This document shows, piece by piece, positions 15,922 through 24,007 of a stretch of DNA of 64,000 nt. Origin of the DNA: Sinobacterium caligoides. Lineage in GTDB: Bacteria; Pseudomonadota; Gammaproteobacteria; Pseudomonadales; Sinobacteriaceae. The position numbers were made by a program, and so were the translations under genes. The stretch lies in assembly GCF_003752585.1 (NCBI RefSeq), contig NZ_RKHR01000009.1, positions 1 through 64,000 on the forward strand, read 5' to 3'. The notes beneath the pieces are model-generated. The model was given only the letters and a program-made list of their open reading frames with translations. It did not search any database and was not told the origin of the DNA. Each line of letters opens with the position of its first letter. Within the stretch, counting starts at the first letter, position 1.

Positions 15922-17088
15922 TTAGACGACGGTGAGTTGTGCATAAGTGACAGAAAAGCGAGCAGATTCAGGTATCATCATGACGACTTTCTCGCCTTTT
16001 TTAATCTGATCGCTATACAGCAGTGCATGCAGCATAATGTACATACTGGCGGCACCGGTATTGCCTTTAGTTTCTAAATTGGTGAACCATTTTTCTTTAG
16101 CAATAGGTATGCCTTGCTCGGCATAGGCATCAAAGAGTTTTTCTTGAAAGAAAAAAGAGCTGATATGCGGCAAAAACCAATCGACTTCGTCGGCAATTAG
16201 CTTACCTTGCTTAGCTAACGTTTTCGCAAAATCGGTGACGATGCGCACAATATTCTCGCCCAATAATTTGGTGTCTTGCCGAAGGAGGAGTAGCCCTAAA
16301 TTATCGACCTCTCCCAAGGAGTCTTGATGCAACCACGTGTTGCCAATGCCTGGCTGATTAGGGTTGGTTGTCCCCATGTACATGCACGTAGGAAGCTCGT
16401 GCGCATACGAGGTGGTTTCGATCCACTCTATTTTTAACGAAGGGCGTCCATCGTTGGGGGTATCTTGAATAACGAAGGCACCCGCACCATCAGAGAGCAT
16501 CCAGCGAAGGAAATCTGCACTAAAATAGTTATAGGTTTCACTAAGACGACTATCGGTACGATCGAGAGTACTTTCTTTGCTGAAACGTTTCCCTTGCATA
16601 ATGACCGAAGGACGTTCGGTGCCACAGCTTATTGCCGCTTTATGTTGGCCACTAATGACACTCATGGCAGCCGCTTTGAATGCAGCAGCACCTGAGCCAC
16701 AAATACCTGCGCAGCTGAGTATATCCATTGGCCCACCCTTGATGCGACCATGAACCATTGATGCAATGCCGGGTGCTAACAGATCAGGTATTGTGGTGCC
16801 AACCGATAGCATCTGAACGTCCTCCAGCGTAATGCTGGCATAGGAAATAGCTTGCTGGATGGCCAAGGCAGCCAGCTCCTCCGTCATGTGCGTCGGTTGA
16901 CCTGATGCGTCAAGCGCATAATGCCGTTGTTTAATGCCATTCGACTGCAATATTCGTCGACGAAAGCGACTGGGCTGGTCATTGACCAAGCCGAGTACCG
17001 CCTCCATATGATCATTATCAATCACTTCACCGGGTAAGAATTCGCCTGTCGCTGTAATATAGGCATTAGAGGGTGTGTAAATGCTCAT
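15922..17088 (-). CDS. KASIII (FabH)-like beta-ketoacyl synthase
   Basis: A 388-residue thiolase-fold enzyme. The FabH-type catalytic triad is visible: Cys130 in AGICGSGAAAF, His307 in FLPHISSFFF and Asn342 in KGNTGAASMY. It is longer than housekeeping FabH and has an N terminus (YITATGEFLPGEVIDNDHME) like secondary-metabolism KASIII proteins such as the StlD/DarB group. It should condense two acyl groups or use an acyl-CoA starter, but no acyl-carrier protein is nearby. It heads the operon with the diiron oxidase and the unknown protein. GGGAG lies upstream of ATG 17088. Confidence 0.9.
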   Translation of the reverse strand: MSIYTPSNAYITATGEFLPGEVIDNDHMEAVLGLVNDQPSRFRRRILQSNGIKQRHYALDASGQPTHMTEELAALAIQQAISYASITLEDVQMLSVGTTIPDLLAPGIASMVHGRIKGGPMDILSCAGICGSGAAAFKAAAMSVISGQHKAAISCGTERPSVIMQGKRFSKESTLDRTDSRLSETYNYFSADFLRWMLSDGAGAFVIQDTPNDGRPSLKIEWIETTSYAHELPTCMYMGTTNPNQPGIGNTWLHQDSLGEVDNLGLLLLRQDTKLLGENIVRIVTDFAKTLAKQGKLIADEVDWFLPHISSFFFQEKLFDAYAEQGIPIAKEKWFTNLETKGNTGAASMYIMLHALLYSDQIKKGEKVVMMIPESARFSVTYAQLTVV

Positions 17089-17602
17089 AGTGATACGCTC
17101 CCTGTTATCGTTAGATTAAGTAGGATTTTAGTAATCAAGATATGTGCCAAAGCTGCACGATTGAAGGGGGATTCTCACAATCGCTCATAAAGCATCCAAC
17201 TCCCTTCAAAAATTTAAGCGAATATCTTGATGCTTATCGTTATCTTTATAGATCCATTTTTTTATCGTTAGTTGAGAAGTAAATAAGGTAAAGATCTTCG
17301 CTCCATACGACAAATTCACTAATAATGCAGGCTGCTTACCGTATCTCTATATATTCAGAAGAATTACTGGTTAGCGTTATTCCTATATTATTAGTGCTTG
17401 TAACTATGCCATCAGCTGATTACGAACATATGAAAAGTAATATCGCTGGCCCGCTTCTTGAGGCTATCAGTAAATCAATGCATTTATATAAATCTACTAT
17501 TTATCAGGATTTGGGGGCATTAGCGGAGCACTTTGGTATTTCAGAAAACTCTAACAAGGCCATTTTGCATCAGTCTATCTACCAACCAACGGCCAGCGCT
17601 CG
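17089..17602. other. Upstream region of ketosynthase operon
   Basis: The minus-strand promoter of the trio should lie here. The stretch is AT-rich and has the inverted pair TTGAAGGGGGA / TCCCTTCAA-like segments at about 17162-17210, which could be a regulator site or transcript end. The fragment CTCTAACAAGGCCATTTTGC at 17549 resembles an attC left box, but no right box follows. Confidence 0.4.
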
Positions 17603-17618
17603 CCCTAATCGTAGTTAA
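17325..17618 (+). CDS. Possible small protein, 97 aa, doubtful
   Basis: An open frame with a hydrophobic segment (LLVSVIPILLVLVTM, about residues 14-28) and then a helical, polar part (LLEAISKSMHLYKSTIYQDLGALAEHFGI). No ribosome site is evident and the C terminus runs into the right half of the split recurrent cassette. It may be a fossil or a chance frame. It lies divergent to the ketosynthase operon, where a regulator might be expected, but no DNA-binding motif is seen. Confidence 0.3.
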   Translation: MQAAYRISIYSEELLVSVIPILLVLVTMPSADYEHMKSNIAGPLLEAISKSMHLYKSTIYQDLGALAEHFGISENSNKAILHQSIYQPTASARPNRS

Positions 17619-17804
17619 TACATCAAGCTATCAGTCACTTGTAACTTCCCATAACGCACCTAGTACGGTACTGTACCCCTCAAATAATTAACAATACGGC
17701 TTAGCGGCAGTTAGCATGGGCTTACTTCACGATCAGTACAGGTGTACCAAGACCAAGCAGCATCGCCAGCAAAGCTGGGTGGACTACGGTTGGCGGCGTT
17801 ATGA
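17603..17804. repeat. Right piece of split recurrent cassette, copy H, with damaged attC
   Basis: The recurrent cassette resumes here (CTAATCGTAGTTAATAC...GCTATCAGTCACTTGTAAC) and runs to a GTTATGA at 17798. The attC (17746-17804) has lost its left box and about 15 bases, apparently between CAAG repeats, and its inner part is shortened. The site is therefore probably dead. Confidence 0.78.
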
Positions 17805-17814
17805 GTAAAATAAT

Positions 17815-18111
17815 ATGGACCTAATAATGCAAACATTTCAAGTGTCGTCAGTTTTGATGAGCTATGGAATGCCCTTTTTTCTTGGACTTTTCATCGCCCC
17901 ATTTATCTACATCGATGCTAAAAAACTCCCGAAGCTATTTTTAAATACATCTCCTCGATTTTGGGCGTTGTGTGCTCCATTTCTCGGCCCTCTATGGACT
18001 GTGCTTATCTATTGGGCAATACATCACTCCTCATTTAGTAACCGTGAAGTATTCTTACCTAAACCAAGCAAGCGCAACCGTAAGTACTCTTCGCCAACTA
18101 ATCGTAAGTAA
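17815..18111 (+). CDS. Small cassette membrane protein, 98 aa
   Basis: Two predicted membrane helices (SYGMPFFLGLFIAPFIYI, about residues 16-33, and FWALCAPFLGPLWTVLIYWAI, about 48-68) and a basic C-terminal tail (KPSKRNRKYSSPTNRK). ATG 17815 is the first start, and ATG 17827 is an alternative. No good ribosome site is visible for the first. Family not recognised. Confidence 0.6.
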   Translation: MDLIMQTFQVSSVLMSYGMPFFLGLFIAPFIYIDAKKLPKLFLNTSPRFWALCAPFLGPLWTVLIYWAIHHSSFSNREVFLPKPSKRNRKYSSPTNRK

Positions 18112-18129
18112 TCTTCACGCCATGAAAAA

Positions 18130-18216
18130 TCATAACAAAACGTTCAATGGCGCCTGCGGCTGGACAACTTTGAGTGTGGCTTCGCCACAAAGCCGCCCAT
18201 CAAATAAGCGTTATAA
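18130..18216 (+). other. attC site 25
   Basis: An 87-bp site opening TCATAACAAAACG and closing AATAAGCGTTATAA. The inner stem is GTGTGGCTTCGCCACA. It is the last intact attC of the array. Confidence 0.88.
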
Positions 18217-18235
18217 GTAAATACACAGAGAGATC

Positions 18236-19048
18236 ATGTTTAATTTCTTAAAGTCAAAACCTATTATATCTAAGCAAGATTCCATGTTTCAGGTTGAAAC
18301 CTATAAATGGTTACTTAAATACTTTGGCGGAAAGGACTTTTATGAAGAGGCCAAACTTATCCTTCCTACTAGGCAGTATTTCCCCTCCAAAGTAAAAGAC
18401 CCTGAAGAAGCTGCAATTGAAACTTTTGAAGCCGTTAAGAAATACGCAGGCATGGAAGAGTGGCCATGTAAGCTCGTAGCCCAAGAAGAAGATATTAACC
18501 CTGTCGTAGGGGAAACTCTTGTAGTTCGAGATACACCCAGTTCTGCATTAGGGACTTTTGAATATAAGGGTGAAGATGAAGTGATTATCACCTATAACCC
18601 TGCATCACTTTCAAGCCCCACTCAGCTAGTTGCCACCTTTGCCCATGAGCTTGCTCATTACCTTACCGGTACAGCTATAGAACCACCTCCGGGAGGCTGG
18701 GACAACTGGGAGTTTGCTACAGATATAACTGCTACATTTCTTGGCTTTGGGGTATTTATGGCTAACTCAACATTCAACTTTAGCCAATACACTGGCTCGG
18801 GATCGCAGGGGTGGAAAACAACTAACAGCGGCTATCTAACAGAGTCAGAGCACATATATGCATTAGCAATTTTCTTACTTCTCAAGAGTGTTCCTGTAGA
18901 TCAAGCAACGAGTTGCTTAAAACCCAACCTTAAAAAACTGCTCAAGAAAGCAGTTAAAGAAATTGATAACTCAAATATCATAGCGGAGCTCAAAGCAATC
19001 AAACACGAAGAGCCAGAGCTAGCTGCCTGTCAGAGTACGAACTTATAA
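18236..19048 (+). CDS. Predicted HExxH metalloprotein, 270 aa
   Basis: A soluble protein with a zincin-type signature, ATFAHELAHYLTG, giving His137-Glu138-x-x-His141. A third ligand may lie in NWEFATDITATFLG (Glu159 or Asp163). The N-terminal ~125 residues (SMFQVETYKWLLKYFGG...) are of unknown fold. The HELAH signature and a following acidic helix are those of gluzincin-like peptidases, but no secretion signal is present, so action would be cytoplasmic. It follows attC 25 by 19 bases. Its own attC survives only as the left box CTTATAACAAGTG at its stop codon. Confidence 0.82.
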   Translation: MFNFLKSKPIISKQDSMFQVETYKWLLKYFGGKDFYEEAKLILPTRQYFPSKVKDPEEAAIETFEAVKKYAGMEEWPCKLVAQEEDINPVVGETLVVRDTPSSALGTFEYKGEDEVIITYNPASLSSPTQLVATFAHELAHYLTGTAIEPPPGGWDNWEFATDITATFLGFGVFMANSTFNFSQYTGSGSQGWKTTNSGYLTESEHIYALAIFLLLKSVPVDQATSCLKPNLKKLLKKAVKEIDNSNIIAELKAIKHEEPELAACQSTNL

Positions 19049-19051
19049 CAA

Positions 19052-19327
19052 GTGAAGATTAAATTGAGCATCAAAATTATATTATCTATTTTTATCATCA
19101 TAAGCCTATCAGGCTGTTTATCCCCGTCACCCGAGCAATTGAAGAAATCTGAGGTATACGACCAGCGGTCTAAGGAAGCACGTGCGCGCGCAGCAGAAAA
19201 CGGCAATCGCCCTGGCACACTAGACAATATTGAAAGCATGAGAAAGGCCGAAGAGGAAGCTGCCAGCTATCAAAAAGCATCAGATCGGGCTAAACGTACT
19301 TGGTTAGATGTTATTATTGGTTTATAG
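19052..19327 (+). CDS. Small predicted lipoprotein, 91 aa
   Basis: Signal peptide with lipobox LSGC (Cys at residue 22: IIISLSGCLSPSPEQ), then a short charged helical domain (EVYDQRSKEARARAAENG...MRKAEEEAASYQKASDRAKRTW). The start GTG 19052 lies only three bases after the previous stop, inside what remains of an attC left box, so the two genes are now in one block. It is probably a membrane-attached lipoprotein without recognised family. Confidence 0.65.
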   Translation: MKIKLSIKIILSIFIIISLSGCLSPSPEQLKKSEVYDQRSKEARARAAENGNRPGTLDNIESMRKAEEEAASYQKASDRAKRTWLDVIIGL

Positions 19328-19338
19328 GCTAGCAAAAA

Positions 19339-19453
19339 CAGCTATCAGCCACTTTTCACGCTCAATCACACGATCAATAAGAAACCCTATTTTCAAATAG
19401 TTAACAACACGCTTAGCGGCAGCCAGCATAGACTTACTTCACAACCTGTAACA
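19339..19453. repeat. Recurrent cassette fragment, copy I
   Basis: Bits of the recurrent cassette (CAGCTATCAGCCACTT, TCAAATAGTTAACAACACGCTTAGCGGCAG, GACTTACTTCACAA) remain in order, but neither the start nor the attC is left. It marks the decayed distal end of the array. Confidence 0.75.
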
Positions 19454-19456
19454 ATA

Positions 19457-19705
19457 ATGAATCTATTTACTTATAACCCAGTAATCAAGAGAAAGCCAAA
19501 AGGCCCGTGCCCAAACTGTGGCTTAAAGGTCGATGATAAAGCCAGTCAATGCACTCACTGTAGCTACAGACTAACGCTAAAAGATAAAGAGATGCTTAGG
19601 GAGCACCTTAAAGAGCAAAATTTAAAGGGCATAAAGCTAGGTCTTATAGTGTTCCCCACCTTTATCGGGGGAATTATATTTTTATATGAATTTACCAAAA
19701 CTTAA
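19457..19705 (+). CDS. Small zinc-ribbon membrane protein, 82 aa
   Basis: Has a double CxxC zinc-ribbon, CPNCGLKVDDKASQCTHCSYRL (about residues 18-39), followed by a charged linker (KDKEMLREHLKEQN) and one C-terminal membrane helix (LGLIVFPTFIGGIIFLYEF, about 60-78). This zinc-ribbon plus helix layout is common in small bacterial membrane proteins of unknown role. It is the last gene before the chromosome proper, and no attC follows. Confidence 0.75.
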   Translation: MNLFTYNPVIKRKPKGPCPNCGLKVDDKASQCTHCSYRLTLKDKEMLREHLKEQNLKGIKLGLIVFPTFIGGIIFLYEFTKT

Positions 19706-19830
19706 GCCCCCATTAAGCCTTCTATGACCAACTGATTATAAGATTTTTCAAATCGCATAGTTTTCATTAAGGCTACAATACTGAAAAATTAACCAATCTC
19801 GAGTAATTAGCAGATGAGCAAGGAGACGCT

Positions 19831-20045
19831 TTGAACAAGATTAACCCGCACAAATTACGCCATAGTAAGTGGACGGCAACCGAACCGAAAACAAAGAAAA
19901 GCACTTTATCGTCACAGAACTTACCTATGACGAAGATGACAACGTTATATCCTGCACAATAGAAGCTGTCATCAGCAAACGCTCGATGATCATCGAGTGG
20001 AAAACACTACAAGACAGCACTCAGTGGCTCTATGGTTGGCAGTAA
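19831..20045 (+). pseudogene. TIGR02450-type Trp-rich small protein, frameshifted
   Basis: The frame from TTG 19831 (AAGGAGA upstream) reads NKINPHKLRHSKWTATEP, and the following bases in the next frame read KEKHFIVTELTYDEDD...RSMIIEWKTLQDSTQWLYGWQ before TAA at 20045. Together they give a full TIGR02450-like protein of about 70 residues. Joining them needs one extra base in the A-rich stretch near 19886-19898. Either it is a true one-base deletion or a sequencing error in a homopolymer-like run. Confidence 0.78.
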
Positions 20046-20185
20046 TACTGCATGACAGGCTAATTAACAGCACCGCAATACATGAACTTGCGCACAATAA
20101 AACACAAGGCCGTTCAAACTTAATATGCCAGTTTACACTCGGCTTTAATTGCAGAGGCCATACTGCCACGCATCGACGTACGACA

Positions 20186-20398
20186 TTACCTCACGCCTCC
20201 CTTCTGTTCAGTAAACTCCCCGCTATTATCATGCTTTGAGATCAATAGCTGCGACCAGCGTTTGTAACGACGACCTATATTTGCAACGGCGGCCTCGCTA
20301 TCACTACCACTGCACAGACACTGTTGGCCAATAAAAATCAACGATAAGACAAAAAACAGCCAATAAAGCGTATTACAATCAACTAGCTTGAAATACAT
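20186..20398 (-). CDS. Possible small membrane protein, 70 aa
   Basis: Open frame from ATG 20398. It has one membrane helix (LYWLFFVLSLIFIGQQCLC, about residues 11-29), then a polar tail (SGSDSEAAVANIGRRYKRWSQLL). No good ribosome site is visible. The rest of 20046-20504 shows no other gene. Confidence 0.35.
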   Translation of the reverse strand: MYFKLVDCNTLYWLFFVLSLIFIGQQCLCSGSDSEAAVANIGRRYKRWSQLLISKHDNSGEFTEQKGGVR

Positions 20399-20504
20399 CA
20401 AATAAAATAAGCTCTTCTGTTACGGCAATAGCCCACTATTCATACATAATCATAATCACTTGACGATATATTGGAAAAAACAAGAGTACAGGAAGAGGAA
20501 GACA

Positions 20505-21458
20505 ATGAAATCGAGGCGACACCAGCTCATTGAGCTGCTCGAGCAGGGCTATATCCCTGACGACAAAATTGACGAGGCACTGACCGCTTCAAAAATATTC
20601 CCAGATAGCCCCGCTTGGCAGAGTTTTATCAATCACGCTCTGACCTGGCTAGGCGGCCTTGCCATTGCTTTTTCAGCGCTGTTTTTTATCGCTTTCAACT
20701 GGTATGACCTTGGGCGATTTGCCAAGTTTGCGATGGTCGAGGGGCTTATCATTGCCGCTGTATTGTTCTATTGCATGCTCGATAAGCAGAAGGTTTCGTC
20801 GAAAGTCGCCCTATTCGTGGCGTCAATATTACTCGGCGTATTGCTGGCATTAGTCGGCCAAACTTATCAAACCGGTGCCGATCCTTGGCAACTGTTTTTT
20901 TTCTGGGCAATGTTAATGTTGCCCTGGGCATTAATCGGTCGATTTAGCGCAATATGGGTTCTCTGGCTCGGCTTGATTAACCTTTCTATTGTGCTCTATT
21001 CAATGAGCCCAGAAAGCGTCTTAGGCATGTTCTTCAACTCCGATTTAACGATGCTGTGGGCTTTATTTCTTTTCAATATTATTGCCCTAGCGGTATGGGA
21101 GGTACTTGCAACCCGCTACACATGGCTAGCAGAGCGATGGCCAGCTCGGCTACTCGCAGTTGCCAGCGGCACTATGATCACTTGGTTGGGCATCTACGCT
21201 ATCTTCGAAGGGAAGCCGGTAGTTTTCTTCATCTGGCTTGCTTGGCTAGGAGCTATCTATGGTATCTATCGATACCTTATTCGTGACCTGCTGATACTGG
21301 CTGGCGCGGGATTATCGGTCATTATTATTGCCACTTGCCTTGCCGGGCTTCTCATCGTCGACACAGGCGGCCTGCTTATGCTGGCCATAGTCACCCTGGG
21401 CACGGGAGCTGGCGTCGTCACTGTGCTTAAACATATTCAGAAGGAGTGGCAATCATGA
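20505..21458 (+). CDS. DUF2157 family polytopic membrane protein
   Basis: About 317 residues. The N-terminal ~50 cytoplasmic residues (RRHQLIELLEQGYIPDDKIDEALTAS) fit the DUF2157 head, followed by eight or nine membrane helices. ATG 20505 is preferred over the upstream TTG 20460 because GAGGAA is correctly spaced. It is the first gene of a three-gene operon: its stop overlaps the next start (ATGA). This combination recurs in proteobacteria but has no assigned function. Confidence 0.88.
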   Translation: MKSRRHQLIELLEQGYIPDDKIDEALTASKIFPDSPAWQSFINHALTWLGGLAIAFSALFFIAFNWYDLGRFAKFAMVEGLIIAAVLFYCMLDKQKVSSKVALFVASILLGVLLALVGQTYQTGADPWQLFFFWAMLMLPWALIGRFSAIWVLWLGLINLSIVLYSMSPESVLGMFFNSDLTMLWALFLFNIIALAVWEVLATRYTWLAERWPARLLAVASGTMITWLGIYAIFEGKPVVFFIWLAWLGAIYGIYRYLIRDLLILAGAGLSVIIIATCLAGLLIVDTGGLLMLAIVTLGTGAGVVTVLKHIQKEWQS

Positions 21459-22528
21459 GTCAGACACCGATCGATATGTGGGAGACTTTAACGACAGCCG
21501 GTATTATTACAGCCCAGAAGCCTGCAGAGCTGCCATCCGATTCACCATGGTACGTTAAATTATTAGTCGCCTTTTCTGCCTGGTTAGCTTCGCTGTTCGT
21601 ACTCTTGCTGATTATCTTAACGGGGTTTGCAAGCTCACTTATGGATAACGCATACGCTTTAACAATAACAGGACTCGCACTTATCGTTGCTGCCTATACC
21701 GTATTACGCCAATCTGATCATGTCTTCGCTACCAATTTTGCGTTATGCATTAGCTTTGCTGGACAAGTACTGGTGACGTTACCGATATTGGATCATGCGG
21801 ATAAAGGCCTTCATTGGCTATTAGTCGTGCTTGCCGTATTCCACCTACTGCTCGCCATCGTCATGCCTAATTTTATTCACCGAGTCTTTTCATCAATGCT
21901 AGCAGGAGGTTACCTCTCATACGCCTTCGGCGCGCCCTACCAGATTTTTATCACCGGCATCATCATGGTAATAACAGTATGGTTATGGCTGCACGAGTTT
22001 CGCTGCCCCAAGCACATGGCCACACAGCGAGCGATTAGCTATGGACTGACGCTAACAGTCATTCTAACAACAGCATCAAGATTATTCCCTGAGACGCTTT
22101 ATTTCAATGATGGGCCCGAGTCAATCTTCTTGTGGGTTATATTGTCTCCCTGGCTATGGTGGGTTGGCCAAGCTCTCTTGGGCGCAGCAGCCCTTTACAC
22201 TGTTTGGCATATTCTCGATCGACTGGGCCACAAGCTGTTTGCCCCCTACAGCATTGCCGCATTATTAGGCATGCTCGCTATCGTCATTGCCACTATGGAT
22301 ACAGAAGGCATCACAGTGGGGGTATTGGTGCTACTACTGGGCTTTGCCAACAGCAATCGTGTATTAATGGGACTCGGAACCGTTGCAATGCTTTCCTACA
22401 TCTCATACTACTATTATCTGCTCGAAGTCAGCTTACTGGATAAGTCTCAGACCTTGTTAATTATTGGCGTCATATTATTGGCCATTAACTTCATCCAGCA
22501 AAAAATAGCCAAGGTGACCCATGAATAA
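21455..22528 (+). CDS. DUF4401 family membrane protein
   Basis: About 357 residues with ten or so hydrophobic helices after a short N-terminal head (MSQTPIDMWETLTTAGIITAQKP). ATG 21455 overlaps the previous stop and has AAGGAG eight bases upstream. It overlaps the next gene by eight bases, so the three are translationally coupled. DUF4401 proteins usually lie next to DUF2157 and GDYxxLxY proteins, as here. Confidence 0.87.
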   Translation: MSQTPIDMWETLTTAGIITAQKPAELPSDSPWYVKLLVAFSAWLASLFVLLLIILTGFASSLMDNAYALTITGLALIVAAYTVLRQSDHVFATNFALCISFAGQVLVTLPILDHADKGLHWLLVVLAVFHLLLAIVMPNFIHRVFSSMLAGGYLSYAFGAPYQIFITGIIMVITVWLWLHEFRCPKHMATQRAISYGLTLTVILTTASRLFPETLYFNDGPESIFLWVILSPWLWWVGQALLGAAALYTVWHILDRLGHKLFAPYSIAALLGMLAIVIATMDTEGITVGVLVLLLGFANSNRVLMGLGTVAMLSYISYYYYLLEVSLLDKSQTLLIIGVILLAINFIQQKIAKVTHE

Positions 22529-23069
22529 GCTTATATCACTCCTATCGCTAGCCGTGATTCTCGGCCTGATTAACGGGTCTATTTACTCAAAGGAACAGCA
22601 TCTAGCCAACGGTGAAATTGTCTACCTAGAGTTAGCACCTGTCGACCCCCGGTCATTAATGCAAGGCGACTATATGGCACTCAACTTCAGCATGGGCCGC
22701 TCAATTCAACAGGAGATCGCTGAAAGCAAACCACACCAACACGCCTCGAGCGGCTATGTCATCGTGAGCCTGGATAAGCGCCATGTCGCCAGCTTTAAAG
22801 CGCTGTATACTGACCAGGTATTAGCCGATAACGAGCGCTTACTGCGTTACCGAAGTCGCAATGGAAACGTGAAATTTGCCACCAACGCTTTCTTCTTTCA
22901 GGAGGGCCACGGCGAGTACTACGAGTCCGCTAAATACGGTCAGTTTCGAGTCGACGATGATGGCGAGTTATTGTTGACGGCAATGTATGACAAGGATCTG
23001 TTGAAAATCGGTGCTGAAAATCAGCCCGCTAAGCAGGATACCACTGCCGCAGATAGCGGTGATCAGTAG
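22521..23069 (+). CDS. GDYxxLxY-domain membrane-anchored protein
   Basis: A 182-residue protein with an N-terminal membrane anchor (ISLLSLAVILGLINGSIY, residues 4-21) and an extracytoplasmic domain carrying the family hallmark QGDYMALNF (about residues 48-56) after LAPVDPRSLM. It is the third gene of the DUF2157-DUF4401 operon and overlaps the preceding gene. The C terminus is polar. Known only as a family partner, so function is unknown. Confidence 0.88.
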   Translation: MNKLISLLSLAVILGLINGSIYSKEQHLANGEIVYLELAPVDPRSLMQGDYMALNFSMGRSIQQEIAESKPHQHASSGYVIVSLDKRHVASFKALYTDQVLADNERLLRYRSRNGNVKFATNAFFFQEGHGEYYESAKYGQFRVDDDGELLLTAMYDKDLLKIGAENQPAKQDTTAADSGDQ

Positions 23070-23140
23070 CCTGACAACTGGTGGCGCCTTGCGCCGCCAG
23101 CGATTCAACCTTCTGTCAAAACAACCTCCCTCCCCCGGCG

Positions 23141-23803
23141 TTACAAGTGCCCCGTCTTTACGTAAATCAAAGCACCATCCTCTTTAGTGAAAGGCTTATG
23201 TCGGCTAAGGTGCGGGCTGCGTAACCATGAACCTTTCGGGTAGCTACCGTGCTCATCGTGGAAGGTGCCCTCTAGCACCAAGATCTCCTCTCCCCCCCTA
23301 TGCTGGTGAGGGTTGAACGATGTATAGGGCGCCCACTTAACCAGCGCTACCTGCTCACCTTCAAACTCATGTAGCGGCATAACTGTTAGGCCATCCACTA
23401 GTCCCTGATGCCATGGCTGTGTTTGAGTATCGATTATTTTTTGTTGGCTGTCACTTTGGTCAAATTGTTGTAGTTTGACAAAAATAGTCGCCCCTTCTTT
23501 ACCTATTTTAGGGGTGTGCGAGCTACCAATCGGGTTACGCACATAGCTACCCTTACCATAGCGGTGATGTTCATCTGCAAAGACACCCTCGAGCACCAAG
23601 AACTCCTCACCGCCGGTATGTGTATGTGGCGAGAATTGGCTAAAAGGCGCATAACGGACTAATGAAGTTGCGCGTGCGACTTCATCCCCTATCCTGTCAA
23701 GCATCATTCGCTCTACCCCAGGCATGGGCGATTCAACCCAGCGATAGTCATCGGGCTGAATCACAATGCGTTGCGAAAAGTCTGTATTAATTTGTGTCGT
23801 CAT
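23141..23803 (-). CDS. Double-cupin (ChrR-like) protein
   Basis: A 220-residue protein with two cupin domains. The first has YAPFSQFSPHTHTGGEEFLVLEGVF (about residues 51-75) and the second YTSFNPHQHRGGEEILVLEGTFHDE (about 158-182). Both keep the HxHxGGEE metal motif, and each is followed by a YxKGSWLR/YVRNPIGSSHTP-type segment. This is the ChrR-like anti-sigma cupin fold, but without the zinc-binding N-terminal domain of true ChrR. It may be a dioxygenase- or sensor-like cupin. An AraC gene lies ~200 bases upstream on the same strand. Confidence 0.82.
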   Translation of the reverse strand: MTTQINTDFSQRIVIQPDDYRWVESPMPGVERMMLDRIGDEVARATSLVRYAPFSQFSPHTHTGGEEFLVLEGVFADEHHRYGKGSYVRNPIGSSHTPKIGKEGATIFVKLQQFDQSDSQQKIIDTQTQPWHQGLVDGLTVMPLHEFEGEQVALVKWAPYTSFNPHQHRGGEEILVLEGTFHDEHGSYPKGSWLRSPHLSRHKPFTKEDGALIYVKTGHL

Positions 23804-24007
23804 TTAAGCACCCAACTAAGCTCATTATTTGCTTCTAGCAGCCACTGCTACTCAAAACCTGTGGCGTAGCAGGAGTAACAGCAACGGTCATTACACCAAT
23901 GCTATGCTAGCCAATACTCTCACTAAAGCAAAGTAAGCACTTATTGGTAAGGTGGGTACTTTTTGGTACATCTTTCTGAAAAATAAAGTAAAAAAAAAGC
24001 AAGCCAC

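Larger units (their letters stand above)
1..19705 (+). mobile_element. Chromosomal integron cassette array (distal part)
   Basis: A run of small, mostly + strand genes is separated by attC recombination sites. Most genes start 10-35 bases after the end of the preceding attC. The sites differ in length (about 50-120 bp) and interior, but their outer boxes are conserved and complementary (ATAAC at the left, GTTAT or GTTAG at the right). No integrase or attI is visible. Because genes read away from the left end and each attC lies 3' of its gene, the integrase should be left of base 1. The right end is decayed: attC boxes become truncated after 17.7 kb and none is seen after 19.05 kb. The array has lower GC than the flanking chromosome by eye. 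Confidence 0.93.
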
